Shown: positions 9,792-21,655, numbered from the stretch's first letter. The stretch: DNA of 64,000 nucleotides from Ornithodoros turicata (GCF_037126465.1 NC_088201.1:228538016-228602015); one strand, 5' to 3'. Notes: a model not told the origin generated them from the letters alone. A program made the numbers and translations.

Positions 9792-10407
9792 AGGGACTAT
9801 GAAATTTCCCGAACCCCCATACTTTTTATCGATGGAAACTGTTCTTCCCGCAGAGAAACTAATATGCCACAAATTTTTCCGGACGAAATCGCTCCACTCT
9901 GCGAGGAGCGCGCGCTGGAAATGTCTCTTCCGCGTTCCTCCTCTCCCGCGCATATTTCCCTGCCGATGGTGTAACTGTACGGACCGCACTTCGGTTCCCC
10001 GTTACGTCACCGGTGTTGCACAATGGCAAGTAATGCCGCGAGCTCGCGCTGTGGCTGCCGCCACTGCCGAAATCTCCCGATCGCGCGAAAGCTGCCGTCA
10101 TGGAGATTTCCACTCCCGATGAACGCATACGCGGGATCCTACGGCGCATGCTCCTGGCGGGATTCCTCGGCTCGGCAACACGTCACGATGACGTGTTGCT
10201 GAGCCGGCCGTGGTCGCGTCAAGTTACCCGTTGTGTCTCCGCTCGGCAGCTCGCCACGGCGTGGCGCTAGCTGTCCTCCCTTCGCCGCTCCGTTTAAATT
10301 CGCTCCCGAGAAATCCGCTCGCGCGACGAAAGTGAAATTTCGGTTCTAGACTCAGAAAAATGTATTCTTTCGAACGAAACGAAGAAAAAAATCGTTTCAT
10401 AGTCCCT
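9792..10407. mobile_element. piggyBac-like non-autonomous element (TTAA target)
   Basis: Inverted termini AGGGACTATGAAA are flanked by TTAA at 9788-9791 and 10408-10411. The 616-bp interior is GC-rich and has no transposase frame. TTAA duplication is the hallmark of piggyBac-type transposition (family knowledge). The terminus does not begin with the usual CCC, so Kolobok-type elements, which also use TTAA, remain possible. Confidence 0.65.
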
Positions 10408-10582
10408 TTAACGTCACGATTCATACTGCGCGTGTCCCGAGCGTACATATATTGTGGAATTATAAATGGGCGCATCCGAAGAACGTCGATTCTTACTAAA
10501 GGGCAGACATCGCGAAGATCGGCTCCCGCTGTCAGCCACTCAGCCACTCTAAGGTCAGCCCTCGTTCTGAGACTGTAACAAA

Positions 10583-10610
10583 AAGAAGAAAGAAAGAAAG
10601 AAAGAAAAAC
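10583..10610. repeat. (GAAA)n microsatellite
   Basis: A run of AAAGAAAGAAAGAAAG units lies within non-coding sequence downstream of the TTAA element. Confidence 0.85.
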
Positions 10611-10904
10611 AAACGAACACAACACAGCCCTCATGGTCTGTCCTCGGAAATCCAGACGGCAAATGGAGTTGAACCAGCTACCTCCTCGCTCTATTGGCAA
10701 ATAAATAAAAAGAAAATTAAAGGATTACACTATGCGGCTGGCGGCTTGCCGACGACATACCAAGCAGCCTCATCCAACGAATGGGGCACAACATACTCGC
10801 TTCACGTGCTCTCCTCAAAAACATGTAAGGGAGTGTGTGAGGAGAGCGAGTGCGCGTTTCATTCGTTGAATTTTTTTCGTTGAAATTCGTTAAATGAGGA
10901 AATG

Positions 10905-10975
10905 TACTGCTGGCGTAGCATAGTGGTTAGCGTACCCGAAGGGTAACCGCGAGTTGCGTGCGTGCATTGCTGAAG
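10905..10975 (+). mobile_element. tRNA-like SINE head
   Basis: The stretch GGCGTAGCATAGTGGTTAGC contains an internal polymerase III A-box-like sequence. It resembles the head of tRNA-derived SINEs known from ixodid ticks. No clear B box follows, so it is a degraded or partial copy. Confidence 0.4.
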
Positions 10976-11589
10976 TTCTACGGCCTTTTCACCGAACCGG
11001 GGCAAAGTTTCGACAAGCCAATCACACGTTGGAGCTAATACAGGAACAGTGTAGTGGCCTCGCCACCAATGCATCCACCACGAAGTATGCTGGAACAATG
11101 CTTATACCCTCTCCTACTTTACGTCACCATGTTCTAATTGGCTGTATCTCCACCTCCGATCACTTCCTGGCCCTGCGCTATGGCGCGGTGAAAGCTCTGA
11201 GTAGTAGGGAAGCAAAGATGCAATGCTTGCACAGCCCTCACCACAAATTTTACATAGCGAGCAATAATTACTCTACAGTGTGTTACTCCAAGGTCCCCCT
11301 TGCCAAGTGGGGCGGTATAATAACTTTTCATTTTCGTAACGATACTTGGGACATCGGCCATGTTCTGAGCAAGAAGACCCTCATTTGCAAACTTTACTTT
11401 GAAGTTGGAAATTTACGAATACGGACCATCGGCGAAAATATTCCAGAAAAAGTCTTCCTCCGAGACTAATTTCTTCCGGTAATTATTTGGTATTGGTTTA
11501 GAAGATGGCGGCGCGGATAATAACGGTGCCGTCAGGTTGGCCTGCCATTAGCCCGTAGCAGGCCGTCGTAACCGGCGTAAATCAACGCA
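10976..11589. other. No gene recognised
   Basis: A plus-strand ORF of 171 codons (10954-11469) exists but starts inside the SINE-like head and shows no recognisable domain. The only nearby signal is AGATGGCGGCG at 11503-11513. Confidence 0.35.
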
Positions 11590-11745
11590 GTTTTTTCAAA
11601 TCCTTTATTTTTATACCGTGTCTGCGCCGCGAAGCAACCGTGCCTATGATCGGCGTACAGATGTGAACAGATGGAGAGAGGACAGCAGGAAGGAGTGGGG
11701 GACAGGAAGGATTAGTATGCGTTCGCCTCACGGCAATGTATCCTG
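11590..11745 (-). mobile_element. tRNA-derived SINE, 3' part
   Basis: On the minus strand this reads TACGCATACTAATCCTTCC, a pyrimidine-rich middle, ACATCTGTACGCCGATCATA, then TTGCTTCGCGGCGCAGACAC and an A-rich tail with AATAAA. Related pieces are at 27105-27336 (plus, with the tRNA-like head), 44785-44890, 50870-50920 and 57535-57670. Confidence 0.7.
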
Positions 11746-12599
11746 TCTGAACAAAGCAAGTCATACAGTCATAAGTTTGGCTAGGGCTGTAACCAGCGGA
11801 AACTAAAACGCAAGATCGCGAAACAGAAGTCCTAAAGCAGTCACCACCACGAGAGGTGGTTACCTCCTTCTATGCAACTAAAGGATATCAACTTCGGCAC
11901 TTCTATAGTTCCCGGAATTTCGGGAACGAAAACTGCAGACATACCCGGGTTCGGATTTCCAACAGCAGCTCCCCAGAGCGCGCAGAATATAACGAGGCAG
12001 CTGTTCATTTTCTGGAAGGCTGTTTTCGTGTTCCGCTCGATAGCTTCACGCTCAATACCCAGACATGGCGTACCCTGACATAATATAACGCTTCAGTAAC
12101 AATAGAGCACAACAGATTTCAGCAAACACCAGATATGCCACGGGTTAACACGTTTCAGTTTCTTTCAGGCAATGCAACAATGGTGTAAAGTTCAGGCTAA
12201 TTTGTACGATATAACTGTAAGAACTTTTCTTTGAACTTTAAAGCGCAAATCAATGTTTAATTAACGAGCATATTGAAATGAAAGGCTTCATACTCACAAT
12301 ATGACCCTGTCTGCGTTGCACCGTTTTCTTCCACGAATGGAACAATGCTTGGCATTAACACGTACTCTGTGTGTTCTGGTGCTTCAACAACGACGCTGTA
12401 ACACGTGTATCTCGAGTTACTGGCTGCAAAATTACGCCTTCGAGTTCGCGTGTATACTTTTGTTGCAGCCTAACAACTATTTCGGACACTATTTTGCGAA
12501 CCGGTCCGTGCTGCAGTTTCGGAGGACAGAACAGCGTCGCCACATCTACCGATTTCTGTGGAGATCTACAGATTCTAGGCAACAGCTACATCGCTCCTT

Positions 12600-13400
12600 C
12601 AGGTCATTAACATATGTGGCATTCAAGCCACTCCAACGGTCCCTTCTTCGTACTCCCGGAACGTCGGCAGAATCGTGGGTGCTCACAAGCATTATCCTGA
12701 GGACGAGATACACGCTTGCCTCGCCGCTGCTGGCGTTACCGCTGTCCACCGTCAGTACGTGGCTCGCCGTTTTGACGATGGCACAACGACGAAAATTGAC
12801 ACAGGCAGGGTCATCCTGACTTTCTCCACAGAAGTGATACCGACATACCGATCCTGATACCGTCGACATTGGATTTTACACGCATAAAGTTACCGAACAC
12901 TTCGAAGTAACGCCATGCTTTCCTTGTCAGCGTTTTGGACATGTGTCTAAACACTGTCGGGGCCCCATTCCCTGCAGAACGTGCTCTGGTCCGCACGCCC
13001 ACGCTGACTGTACTACAGGACGCGAATCGAAATGCGCCAAATGTACTGGCGCTCACTCAGCCGCTTACTCCGGCTGCCCACGCCGCCGCACAGTGCAACA
13101 AACAGTCAAAACCACTACCTTATCTGGCACTCCTAGTGTTCTGCCATCGGCGCTTCCAAACCACGAACTCATAAACAGCGAACCGCCTTCCCCTCGTTCT
13201 CACCAGCAGGTCAAATCAGGCAGCCTCAGTAGGGCTGCTACCACGTCATCACCTACTAGGGCCCGCGTCTCCTCTTCTCCTCCCTACAAAGCCAAAGCCA
13301 CGTTCATTGAAGACTCGTTCCACCACTGGCGCCGATACGAAACCTTCGTATGCACTAGCTCTCAACACTCCCAAGGCGAAGCAGCCGGATAAGCCAGCCA
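12600..13400 (+). pseudogene. LINE ORF1 (gag-like, zinc knuckles), copy 1
   Basis: A frame ending near 12857 reads AAGVTAVHRQYVARRF and VILTFSTEVIPTY, typical of the region before the zinc knuckles in I/Jockey-type LINE ORF1 proteins. A +1 shift joins it to the next frame, which carries three Cys-rich knuckles: CFPCQRFGHVSKHC (CX2CX4HX4C, from 12916), CRTCSGPHAHADC and CAKCTGAHSAAYSGC. A Pro/Ser-rich tail follows to 13392. The protein would bind the element's RNA. The frame break is shared with copy 2 (58540-59100), so it predates the block duplication. Confidence 0.75.
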
Positions 13401-13689
13401 TATTCACGCTACTCAAACCTCCCCCATCACAGACGTGCGAAGAGGATGCCGACCCGACTCTCCTGCACATCATCCCCTCCCTGTTCGCTGCTCTGCCCGC
13501 TATCGTGAAGGCGCTGCCAAACTCTGCAAACATCCCCGAAGTACAGAAGGTCCTGGCTTTCGAGACAGTTATACTGGGCCTTCTCCCATGAGCCATCCGT
13601 GATCAATAAACACCTAGTGTTTGCCCTCATCCCCCTACTATTTATCGTATCACTACCAAGTTTTAATTCTCAACCTAGAATGAGCGGTA

Positions 13690-14590
13690 CAGCCTAGTCA
13701 CCTCTCCTCCTTCAATGGAACCCCCGATGCCTGGGCAAAAAGCTCCATGATATTCGTGCTGAAATTTCCAAACGCAACTTTGATGCTTTACTTATCTTTG
13801 AAAGTCTCGTAGATGCAAGGTTCCGTCTGTCCCCCTACGTTGCTTATCACTCCACCACTCACCAGCCCGGCGTGCGTCCACGCGCCTCAATCTTCGTGCA
13901 CAGTAATATCAGTCACTCACATATCCACCTCTCCCACCTGTGCTCCTCTCCCGTCGAATTTGTTGCCTGCAAGCTTCAAGTTTCTCACAAACAAGTCACT
14001 ATGATATCTTTCTACCGCTACGGAAACCGCTTCATTTCAGCCAGCACATTCTCAAATCTTCTTCAGCTTCTTCGTTGGTCCCATCATCATAGGCGGAGAT
14101 CTTAACGCTAAACACAGTCTCTAGGGCAATGACAATTGTCACAATAGCAACAGTTTTGCTCACTGGCTAAACTCCACCAAGCTTGTACGGCTTGAGACAA
14201 AAGTTTACGGAACACGGCAGATGCGTATTTCTTCATCGGAGAGGTCCCGTGCTAGATATCGGGAGGTGGTCGAATAAGAAACGGATGACCGGGCTGTGCT
14301 ATCAATTTCTCAGTATGTGTGTCCACTCTTGGTTGCTGCTAGGGTATCACTCCAAGGGAAAAAAGCGACACCCCAGTGTTCCGTAAACTTTTGTCCTAAG
14401 TTGTACTACTTAATGATGGCATCCGCACTTTCTTCAGAGCTCCCAGTTACAGAAGCGCCATCAACGCAACCATCGTCTCCCCTGACATTTCTGTCCTACG
14501 GAAGGCTAATCTGGACCCCTGCTCCTCTGATCATTTTCCATCTTCATCTCGCCTACTCCATCATCCATAATCACCAGACGTACATACTCC
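13690..14590 (+). pseudogene. LINE ORF2 apurinic-type endonuclease, copy 1
   Basis: Reading across small frame breaks gives WNPRCLGKKLHDIRAEISKR, NFDALLIFE, then YRYGNR and an IIGG-DL-NAKH-like catalytic segment near 14090-14130, and beyond the MITE an S-AI-TIVSPD and DHF-like ending. These are the order and motifs of the EEP (APE-like) endonuclease of non-LTR retrotransposons, which nicks target DNA. A 216-bp MITE (14188-14403) splits the domain. No reverse transcriptase domain follows. Only the linker to it (IADTFADYF near 15095-15125) is present. Confidence 0.75.
14188..14403. mobile_element. Tc1/mariner-type MITE (TA target), copy 1
   Basis: The terminal inverted repeats are about 28 bp (CGGCTTGAGACAAAAG with TTTACGGAACAC, mirrored at the right end) and are flanked by TA at 14186-14187 and 14404-14405. 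The element has no coding capacity. The identical insertion exists in block copy 2 at 60114-60328. Confidence 0.8.
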
Positions 14591-14599
14591 ATCAGTAAC

Positions 14600-16220
14600 T
14601 GGGACACAGTCTGAAAGGCCACCAACTCTGCCTGTAACTCCTTCAACATCATTGAAACAATCCTTCAGGGTGCTGCATGTTCAAACAAATCTGTCACCGT
14701 CTCTTCCACCCAACCACATCCGGACCTAAAATTCCTCTCCATAAGTGCTTCTCGCAGAAGAGCTCCGAGACCAGTGCAACGGACAGACACCTCAGATGAC
14801 TGTACTTCCTATGTGTATTCATTTGGAATAGCAAGCCGACCTCCGTCTGGCTGAACTTTCCTTTCTTTTTTTCTGAATAAACATATCACGCTCCTGTATC
14901 TCCAATAAAAAAGAAAATTCTGCTGCCTTCCGAAGACATGCCCGCCGACTCCGGCGCACTCTGTGGCATAATTTCACTACTTCCCTCTCTGCTCATTCAT
15001 CATCCTCTTCTGTCTGGAACAGCGTCTGATCACTCCAGAGTTCTCCAGCGTCCAAGCGACCAGTGGCTTGCCCTAGCACTCTAACTGCACTCTATCCAGC
15101 ATTGCTGACACCTTCGCCGATTATTTCTACAATCTCAGTGCCTGTTTCATGCTCTCCTTCAACTAAGGCCGTTATACACTTGTCTCTTTTGTGTTATGTT
15201 TATCGCGCTACATGTTTCCCATTGATCTCCAACAGAAGACCTTTCGGGACAAAGCTGGGCAGAACGCTAAAAGTAATCGCGAACATGGGATACAACATGG
15301 CGCGGAACATTGCGGAACGCTTTAAGCAAATCTTTTTCGACTGAATAAAACTGCCGCGCATTCACGTTTATTATTGGTCCATTGTGTTGACTCTATCACT
15401 AATCAACGTGACGTCACGGTATTCCATACTGGTGACATTTTTCTTAACATAGCTGCTAACGCGGACAATCACAGATTAGGATGAGAGATGGGGCACTGAA
15501 GAAACACGTGTTTGGGATCGTTATTTGCTGTTCGGTAATGCGACTGTTTCGTGTTTTCTTTCCATTTAGTGTTTTGTGAGTGATCCACTCAGTTGTTGCT
15601 TGGCTATGACGCGCCACAGCGCTCATACACTTTTGTGAAATTACCATCAATCAGAAAACTATTATTTGAGTTTAAAAAAGTACCTCTGAGATACTTTTTG
15701 TTGCGTATTGCTAGGAAGACGGTGCATCGTATGACACCTTCATCACGCTTCTATCCCGACCTCCTCACACCGGATTTTTTTCCTCGAAATTGTGCATTTT
15801 GTAAGCGACCCGATTTTTTATTGCGGTGTACAGCGTCTCTTGTGCGGGACTGGATCTTTATTGTGCGCGCTTAAAGTACAGTACGAGTGCTAGTTGTAAA
15901 AAAAATTTAGGAAGAAATTCCAGATTTTATAAAAATTCGCAAATTGCATACACTTTCCAAATTTCGTGTATGCCACAAGCGTCGAGCACTCCTATCCGAT
16001 GGTGAAAATTGCTTAAAGTGAACTCTCCCCTATCAAATGAAACGCTTTCTAACATGCTCACTGCCTTACGTACGTCATGATATCTGCTAAAAGCGACATA
16101 GGTTTTCGAGGAGCACTGCATCTTTGAGGGGCTCTGCACCCCGTAAAGTTCAATTTCTTTTAGAAAAGCCCAACGTTTCGTTGCTTTTCAAGTCGTAACG
16201 ATCCACAAAAAAATACATAT
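14600..16220. other. LINE linker remains and unassigned block sequence
   Basis: The segment 14930-15150 retains LINE linker-like reading (LRRTLWHNF, later ADTFADYF). From 15150 to 16220 I recognise no domain. It matches 61184-62270 closely and includes A/T-rich runs. Confidence 0.45.
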
Positions 16221-16226
16221 AAAATG

Positions 16227-17600
16227 CTAGGGGGGGGAGCGGGGGTCAAGCGGCACCTCTAGATCAACAACAGCAGCTACATGGATGACGTTGCGATGAG
16301 GTTGAACCACCTGGACGACGATGAAGACGTGCCTCTCCTGGCGCGCGCCACCGCGCCTGCCAGCCAGTCCTACCGGCGCCGTCCAAGCCTGAGGCCTCGA
16401 ACATCTGCAGCTGGGACGTTCCATCATCACCGGTCAGGACTCATGTAGGGGAACACCTTCTGCTCTACATTTCGTCACCTGAACGTGAACACCTTGTTCG
16501 GCATGATTCGGCCCTGTCCCATTCCAAATTTCTGCAAGACCGCATTCGGAACGATAACTGAAGGTCCGGTGCGCCGTTCTTCCGAAAAATCGCCAGGAGA
16601 CGACGTCAGTTCACCGCGCCACACTCATCGCAAAGCCCGGCTGCTCAACATCACATCGCTCAGTTCGCCATGGTCGCACACTCCACGTCAAGTCGCCACA
16701 CGCTTCGTGATGGCGCTCTTCGGACTTCAACCAGCGGCACCTTCCCGAGCATCATGCTCCCATACCGGTCGCGGTACGCCGCTGGCACTTGCACTGCCAC
16801 AGCCGCGCTGCCATGCCAGGCCTGTCCTCCTCGCCTACCCATCAGGCTCTGATACAGGATGCTGGCAGCCCATCAAAGTGCAGTCCAGTGGCACCGGGAC
16901 CAACGTTCCACCGGGGGCCCGCACGGAGGCCACTCAGTTCTACTCCTGGTCTTCCTGTGGGTAACGATGGTCCTGCCAGGCACTCTCCTTGTCGAGAACA
17001 CTATGAGCTCAGCGCTCACGAACCCGTAGCGATTCCGTCGCCCCATCGTTGCACACCATTCGGCGTACCTGCCTGCATCCCGCTTAGGCCCGCCCCTGGA
17101 ACCATCCCTGCCAGCCCTCGTCCGCTCCATATTCAGCACCACAAGCCAAAGACGTAAGGCACAGCCGTCCCTCGTCTACGTGCTGCCGTCATTCTTCCCG
17201 TCTTGGTATCGACGCGGACTTCAACCGCAAGAGCCGCATCGCCTCTGAGGGCGGGAGTGATGTGGCGGACCGTGGACGACGACGAAGACATGCCTCAGCT
17301 GGCGCACGCCACTGCGCTTGACGAGGCATACACATACAGAAGGGTGGGGCATACACATTCGCGCAGACAGATGACATTTGGCATGAAATTTCGCGTGGAA
17401 TGCCGGAGTTCCTCTGTGGGGAACCGTGCGAGATAGCAACAATATTCAAAAATCGAAAAAAAAAATGGAGCAAACGCAAAACTCCATCATTTGTGCAACA
17501 CATCGCGCTCCCTATCCTCTCTGCACACAGTGTACCCGAATAAAATTAAATAATCGTTGATTATGTGATGTCGCTGGGTGAGACGCGACCGGTTTGCCGT
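16227..17600. mobile_element. LTR-retroelement-derived region, copy 1
   Basis: The stretch around 17405-17440 (GGGGAACCGTGCGAGATAGC on the plus strand) and the downstream ATTAAATAATCGTTGATTATG match the retroelement region at 54120-55230. There the minus strand carries an integrase C-terminal fragment. Two related GACGACGA(A/T)GA-rich segments lie at 16305-16440 and 17260-17360. No complete frame survives. It is called LTR-derived only through that adjacency. Confidence 0.45.
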
Positions 17601-18239
17601 TGTTGGCCTCACTCATCTAGGCAGCGTTACGACTGTAGCCGGGAGAAGATGATCCGAGATGCTGAAAAGATCAAGGGTCGATAGTAAGGATGTAGGCCGG
17701 TCGCTTCTAAGATTGATCAGAAGAAACTCTGAGTCATATAGTTCTTGGCCTAGTCCAGTTTGATGGAGGAATCAGGGTATGGACAGCGATTATTTGAAAT
17801 CATTAATTGATCAAATCTTCAAGATCTGGTAGAGCTCCAAATCCTCGATTTTAACCTACACGTCAGTAGACCCATGCACTGTTTATGAGTTTTCTTTCAC
17901 TTTATTATTTTCATTGCAAACATTTCTCCTTATAGTGTCGGAGTGATTTCAAATGTACAGCTTCGAGTCTGGAAATGCAACTGCAAGCTTCTCAGCCCAG
18001 GACCGCATGCTAGACATCGTCATGAGGTGCGCTTAGTGGCTATAGGCACACGCCGTAGAAGCAGATTTTTCCGTCCTGAAAGATAATGTTAGTGTCACAG
18101 GTTGTTTATGTTGAAACTGTACTGACTATGTTCCAGGTTATTTACGCTGACACTGGCACGTAGCGTGGAGCGACCATAGCGATGGAGCGTTCACCTTTCC
18201 TGGTAACCGAAGTAGGGCCGCGTCTCTTCACCCCAACTA

Positions 18240-18876
18240 AGAAATGCTGTTGTACGTATGTTTATGTTGTTACATGTTCAACCGTATTTCATTCGAAGCC
18301 TTGAAGCCTCGTCACTCCTCTTGCTACCCGCCAACGGACCGCCGACATACTACCCCCCCCCCCCCTGCCGCCATGCTGAGCAGAGTTGACCCAGAGCTCG
18401 CTTTCCGCATGCCCGCATTCTCTCGTGAAGACGCCCCGTCAGTCCATCGAATGCGCATCGACGTGGCATTCACAGCACAGTGACGCTACCGCTTGAGACA
18501 AGTTACCTCTCCACACTGCAGCCACTGCGGTGCTGTTGAAGATGTCGAGCACATTCTTCTCCATTGTCCACACTACCAATCTTCCCGCTCCGTACTCTCC
18601 TCATCCCTCAACGAGCTAGACTCCCGCCCCCCTCTCCCTCACAAAACTGCTTGGTCCCTGGCTGCATCCAGCACACCGACGCTCTGCCCTCAAGGCCCTC
18701 GTGGTCTTCTTGGACGCCACAGGACTTGAATCTTCATTGTAACGGGATCCATTAATGGGTCCCGTTACAATGAGGATCTAAGCGGGGAATTATTTCAATG
18801 GGGTAGAGTATTACCCCCGGCGATGAAACTCCCCACCTATCATCCTGAAATAAAGTTGTTGTTGTTGTTGTTGTTG
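18240..18876 (+). pseudogene. LINE ORF2 3' end with TTG tail
   Basis: The reading RVDPELAFRMPAFSRE is followed by RQVTSPHCSHCGAVEDVEHI with LLHCPHY. This is the Cys/His cluster found at the C-terminus of many LINE ORF2 proteins. A stop separates the two parts. The 3' untranslated end has ATCATCCTGAAATAAAG and then a (TTG)n tail to 18876, the same 3' end as the insert at 574-974. The reverse transcriptase core is absent, so this is a 5'-truncated, dead copy. A run of C at 18353-18365 interrupts the frame. Confidence 0.75.
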
Positions 18877-19314
18877 CATTTCATACAGGGACCGGAACCG
18901 GTGTTTTCTTCTCTTTTCTTTCTTTTTCTGTCCGGTTCTCGTTCGGGTTCAGTCGTATTGGTTAAGTTCGGGTTTAGACCCTTCTTTACCGAAATTGGTA
19001 TATCGGTTCCCTTCGGGTACGGCTCAGGGAGAACCCCTCCCCTAAAAAAACAAAAAAGCGGCCACCGGTCGGTACATTTACAGGGAGGAACCGTTACCTT
19101 TTTCGGTCCTGGTTTACCGGTTCGTCGCCTGTAATTTTTCTACATCGAAGAGGGCTTTCCCTCATCGTACACAGTTGTAAGGGAGAAGTGTGAGATAACC
19201 GTTTCAGTTGAAAACACAAGACAAGTCATACACACATTTAATATTCATCCAATATTTTACTGTATTGTTCTGTCGTCGACTGCTGAAAACGAAGATCGAA
19301 GTGCTTTTTAGCAG
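18877..19314. repeat. CCGGT/CGGTT-rich element, left part
   Basis: The sequence is rich in ACCGGAACCGG, TTCGGG and CGGTT motifs, and similar sequence resumes at 19930-20110 beyond the purine-rich insertion. The layout is consistent with one element split at the GGCACGGTC target. Confidence 0.5.
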
Positions 19315-19323
19315 GGCACGGTC

Positions 19324-19920
19324 AGGGGGGATATGTTTATTAAGAAAAACAAAGGAAAGGTCAGCCAGACGAGGGTCGGCTTGCTATTCCAAACAAAAAA
19401 GGAAAAGAAGGAAAGAAAATGGGACGAAAAGAAAAGGGGAAGAAAAGGAGAAAACGGGATTAAAGAATAGGGAAGAAAATGAAAAGAAGAAACGAAAAAG
19501 CAAGAGAAAAGAAGAAAAGAAAAGGGGAAGCAAAAAGGAGAAAATGGGGAGTAAAGAAAGGGGAAGAAAAATGAGAAAACTGCAAGAAAAGTAAAGAAAA
19601 ATAAGGAAAGAAAAGGGAGAACAGGGGGAGTAAAGAATAGGGAAGGAAATGAAAAGAAGAAAAGAAAAAGCAAGAGAAAAGAAGAAAAGAAAAGGGGAAG
19701 CAAAAAGGAGAAAATGGGGAGTAAAGAAAGGGGAAGAAAAATGAGAAAACTGGAAGAAAAGTAAAGAAAAATAAGGAAAGAAAAGGAAGAACAAAGGGAG
19801 TAAAGAAAAGGGAAGAAAAGGACCCCTTTTGCTCCGGCAAAAAAGCTGATGTCATAAAAGACAAAATCTTCTACTTGCATCATACAAAAAAAAATTAACA
19901 AAGAAATAAACAAACAAAAA
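19324..19920 (-). mobile_element. Retroposon with long polypurine tandem tract
   Basis: An exact 9-bp duplication GGCACGGTC flanks the insert (19315-19323 and 19921-19929). The plus strand starts GGGGGATATGTTTATTAAG, the reverse of a polyadenylation-like tail. Then 19385-19830 is almost pure A/G, with a repeated block of roughly 180 bp (for example GGGAAGCAAAAAGGAGAAAA at about 19525 and 19697). The predicted proteins of up to 209 residues from the pyrimidine strand are low-complexity artefacts. A sister insertion is at 24054-24363. Confidence 0.7.
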
Positions 19921-20116
19921 GGCACGGTCGGTAGCACAGCTCATTTCATCTCCCAACCGGTTCCCCAACCAGTAACCGCACCATTTTTTTGGGGGGTTCC
20001 GTTTCTGTTCTGTTCAGGACAAGCAAAAACATCGTTCGGGTTCTTTTCGGATCCGACAGGAAATAACGTTTACTTTCGGTTTTCTGCTCGTGTTCACTTC
20101 CGGTTGGGATCCCTTA

Positions 20117-20300
20117 TTTTATTTAGACTGTGCTGACCGATATCGGCACTCATGTTCCCTGAAATGGGCCTCACAGTTATACTGGCGTCCTCTCCCTCTT
20201 TCAAACCCGTTACTTTTATTGCCCGTGCTAATGAGACTGACACGTTTGCGCACCCACATGGTCATGGCCACCTGGTGGTGGAAACACGAAGCTACAAAAT
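20117..20300. repeat. Dispersed repeat shared with 56655-56800
   Basis: Both places share TTTAGACTGTGC followed by a CCGA-CGGCAC(T/A)CATG segment, a pyrimidine-rich stretch and CTTTTAT-CTTGCTAAT-like sequence. It may be an LTR fragment, but no boundary pair was found. Confidence 0.45.
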
Positions 20301-20773
20301 GCTAGCAATCGGCAACGAAGTGACTAAAATAAAAAGGTCCTTCGGCAGAGACCGAGCAGTACTTACGCCTTTTTCTCCACAGGGCTTGCCATCGAAAGCC
20401 AAATTGGTATGAAATGTAATTTGCTTCTGGTTATCCGAAATACTGCAGCAGTCGAAGATGCACGGTTTCTTTCTTGAGTGTGTTACATTTTTTAGCTCGG
20501 GACTCTCGTATACCCGTCGTGTTGCTTCTCGCTATAACGAAACATGTATTAGGAAATAAAATATTTTGTGTGTCCGGTTTTTTTTTACAGTTTAACTATG
20601 CAGAATGACACCACATGGCAAACAAACACACTCCATGTTTTTGTATCTTTCTGAAATCTTATCTCCAAAGAGGCAGAGATTCTAAAAATTGGGTCTCGCA
20701 CTATTGAACTATCACGTCTTACGAATGACACTGTTGAACGCATTCTTTCGCAGAGAGGCTGATAAGAGTACAT
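20301..20773. other. No gene recognised
   Basis: A/T-rich non-coding sequence with a T run at 20579-20586. Nothing assignable. Confidence 0.5.
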
Positions 20774-21038
20774 CATTGTAAACTGAAAAACACCCTTATG
20801 GGTGTAAATGGCTTGTCCTATAACTCACACCACTTTTTACACCGTTTGGTCTGTAACACCCTTTTTAGAGGGTGGATTCCGTGTGAAACACCCTTTGCAA
20901 GGGTGCTTTTTCTTGAAAATGCCTTTTTTTGCACCTTTTATACAGCGTTTTAGGGGGGTTTATACATACCCTCCTAACAGGGTGTTTAAACGGTGCAAAT
21001 GAAGGCATTATCAAGAAAAAGCACCCTTTCAAAGGGTG
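20774..21038. mobile_element. Foldback-1 MITE, right-truncated
   Basis: The left terminus CATTGTAAACTGAAAAACACC and the central palindrome are present. The right arm stops after AAAGGGTGTTATACG, where a TACGT-rich stretch begins. Confidence 0.8.
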
Positions 21039-21204
21039 TTATACGTCTTTACGTTTTTACGTTCTTTACGTACGTCTTCTACGTTTTGCGACTACGTACC
21101 ACGCGTATTCACACGAGCGACATTCCCCCAGAAGCGGAAGATGCGAAGAGCGTCATAGCTTTCTGCTGTCACGTGATCGCGAGCGCTCAATGTAGTGCCT
21201 TCAC

Positions 21205-21655
21205 GTACACTGCTAACCGTGAGGAATATCCTGCTGCACAGCCACAAGATATTCCTTAGGAGACGACAGGAAAAACGCGCTGACGGTGTCGTCTGCTAAG
21301 TGTCGTCTGCCACTGCTAACCATGGAGAATATCCAGCGACACAGCCACAAGATATTCCTTAGCAGACGACAGGAAAAACGCGCTGACGGTGTCGCCTGCT
21401 AAGTGTCGTCTGCTAAGTGTCGTCTGCCACTGCTAACCATGGAGAATATCCAGCGACAAAGCCACAAGATATTCCTTAGCAGACGACAGGAAAAACGGGC
21501 TGACGGTGTCGCCTGCTAAGTGTCGTCTGCTAAGTGTCGTCTGCCACTGCTAACCATGGAGAATATCCAGCGACACAGCCACAAGATATTTCTTAGCAGA
21601 CGACAGGAAAACGCGCTGACGGTGGCGTCTGCTAAGTGTCGTCTGCTAAATTCGC
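21205..21655. repeat. 117-bp tandem repeat, about four units
   Basis: The AACC(A/G)TG(G/A)(A/G)GAATATCC anchor recurs at 21215, 21318, 21435 and 21552 (spacing 103, 117, 117). Each unit contains CACAAGATATTCCTTAG and one to three copies of TAAGTGTCGTCTGC. Within each unit CTTAGCAGACGAC is the inverted partner of GTCGTCTGCTAAG, so units can fold. A 128-codon frame starting in the array is partly repeat-derived. Confidence 0.85.

Larger units (their letters stand above)
11590..18235. repeat. LINE/LTR block, copy 1
   Basis: This co-linear block of about 6.4 kb reappears at 57530-64000 in the same orientation. Copies share the SINE tail at the left border, LINE ORF1 and endonuclease remains, the same internal MITE, the same ORF1 frame break, and the LTR-element-derived right part. 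A partial third copy is at 44770-46515. The shared defects mean the copies derive from an already dead ancestor. Confidence 0.85.

Noticed and set aside
10954..11469. 171-codon plus-strand ORF
   Set aside because: It starts within a SINE-like head, has no recognised domain or conserved partner in the window, and is of a length expected by chance in 64 kb.
19308..19937. 209-, 136- and 134-codon minus-strand frames rich in Phe, Leu and Ser
   Set aside because: They are the pyrimidine strand of a polypurine tract inside a retroposon. Low complexity, no domain, and all frames are open.
21205..21655. CRISPR-like array
   Set aside because: The sequence is eukaryotic, and the whole 117-bp units are repeated with no variable spacers, so it is an ordinary tandem repeat.
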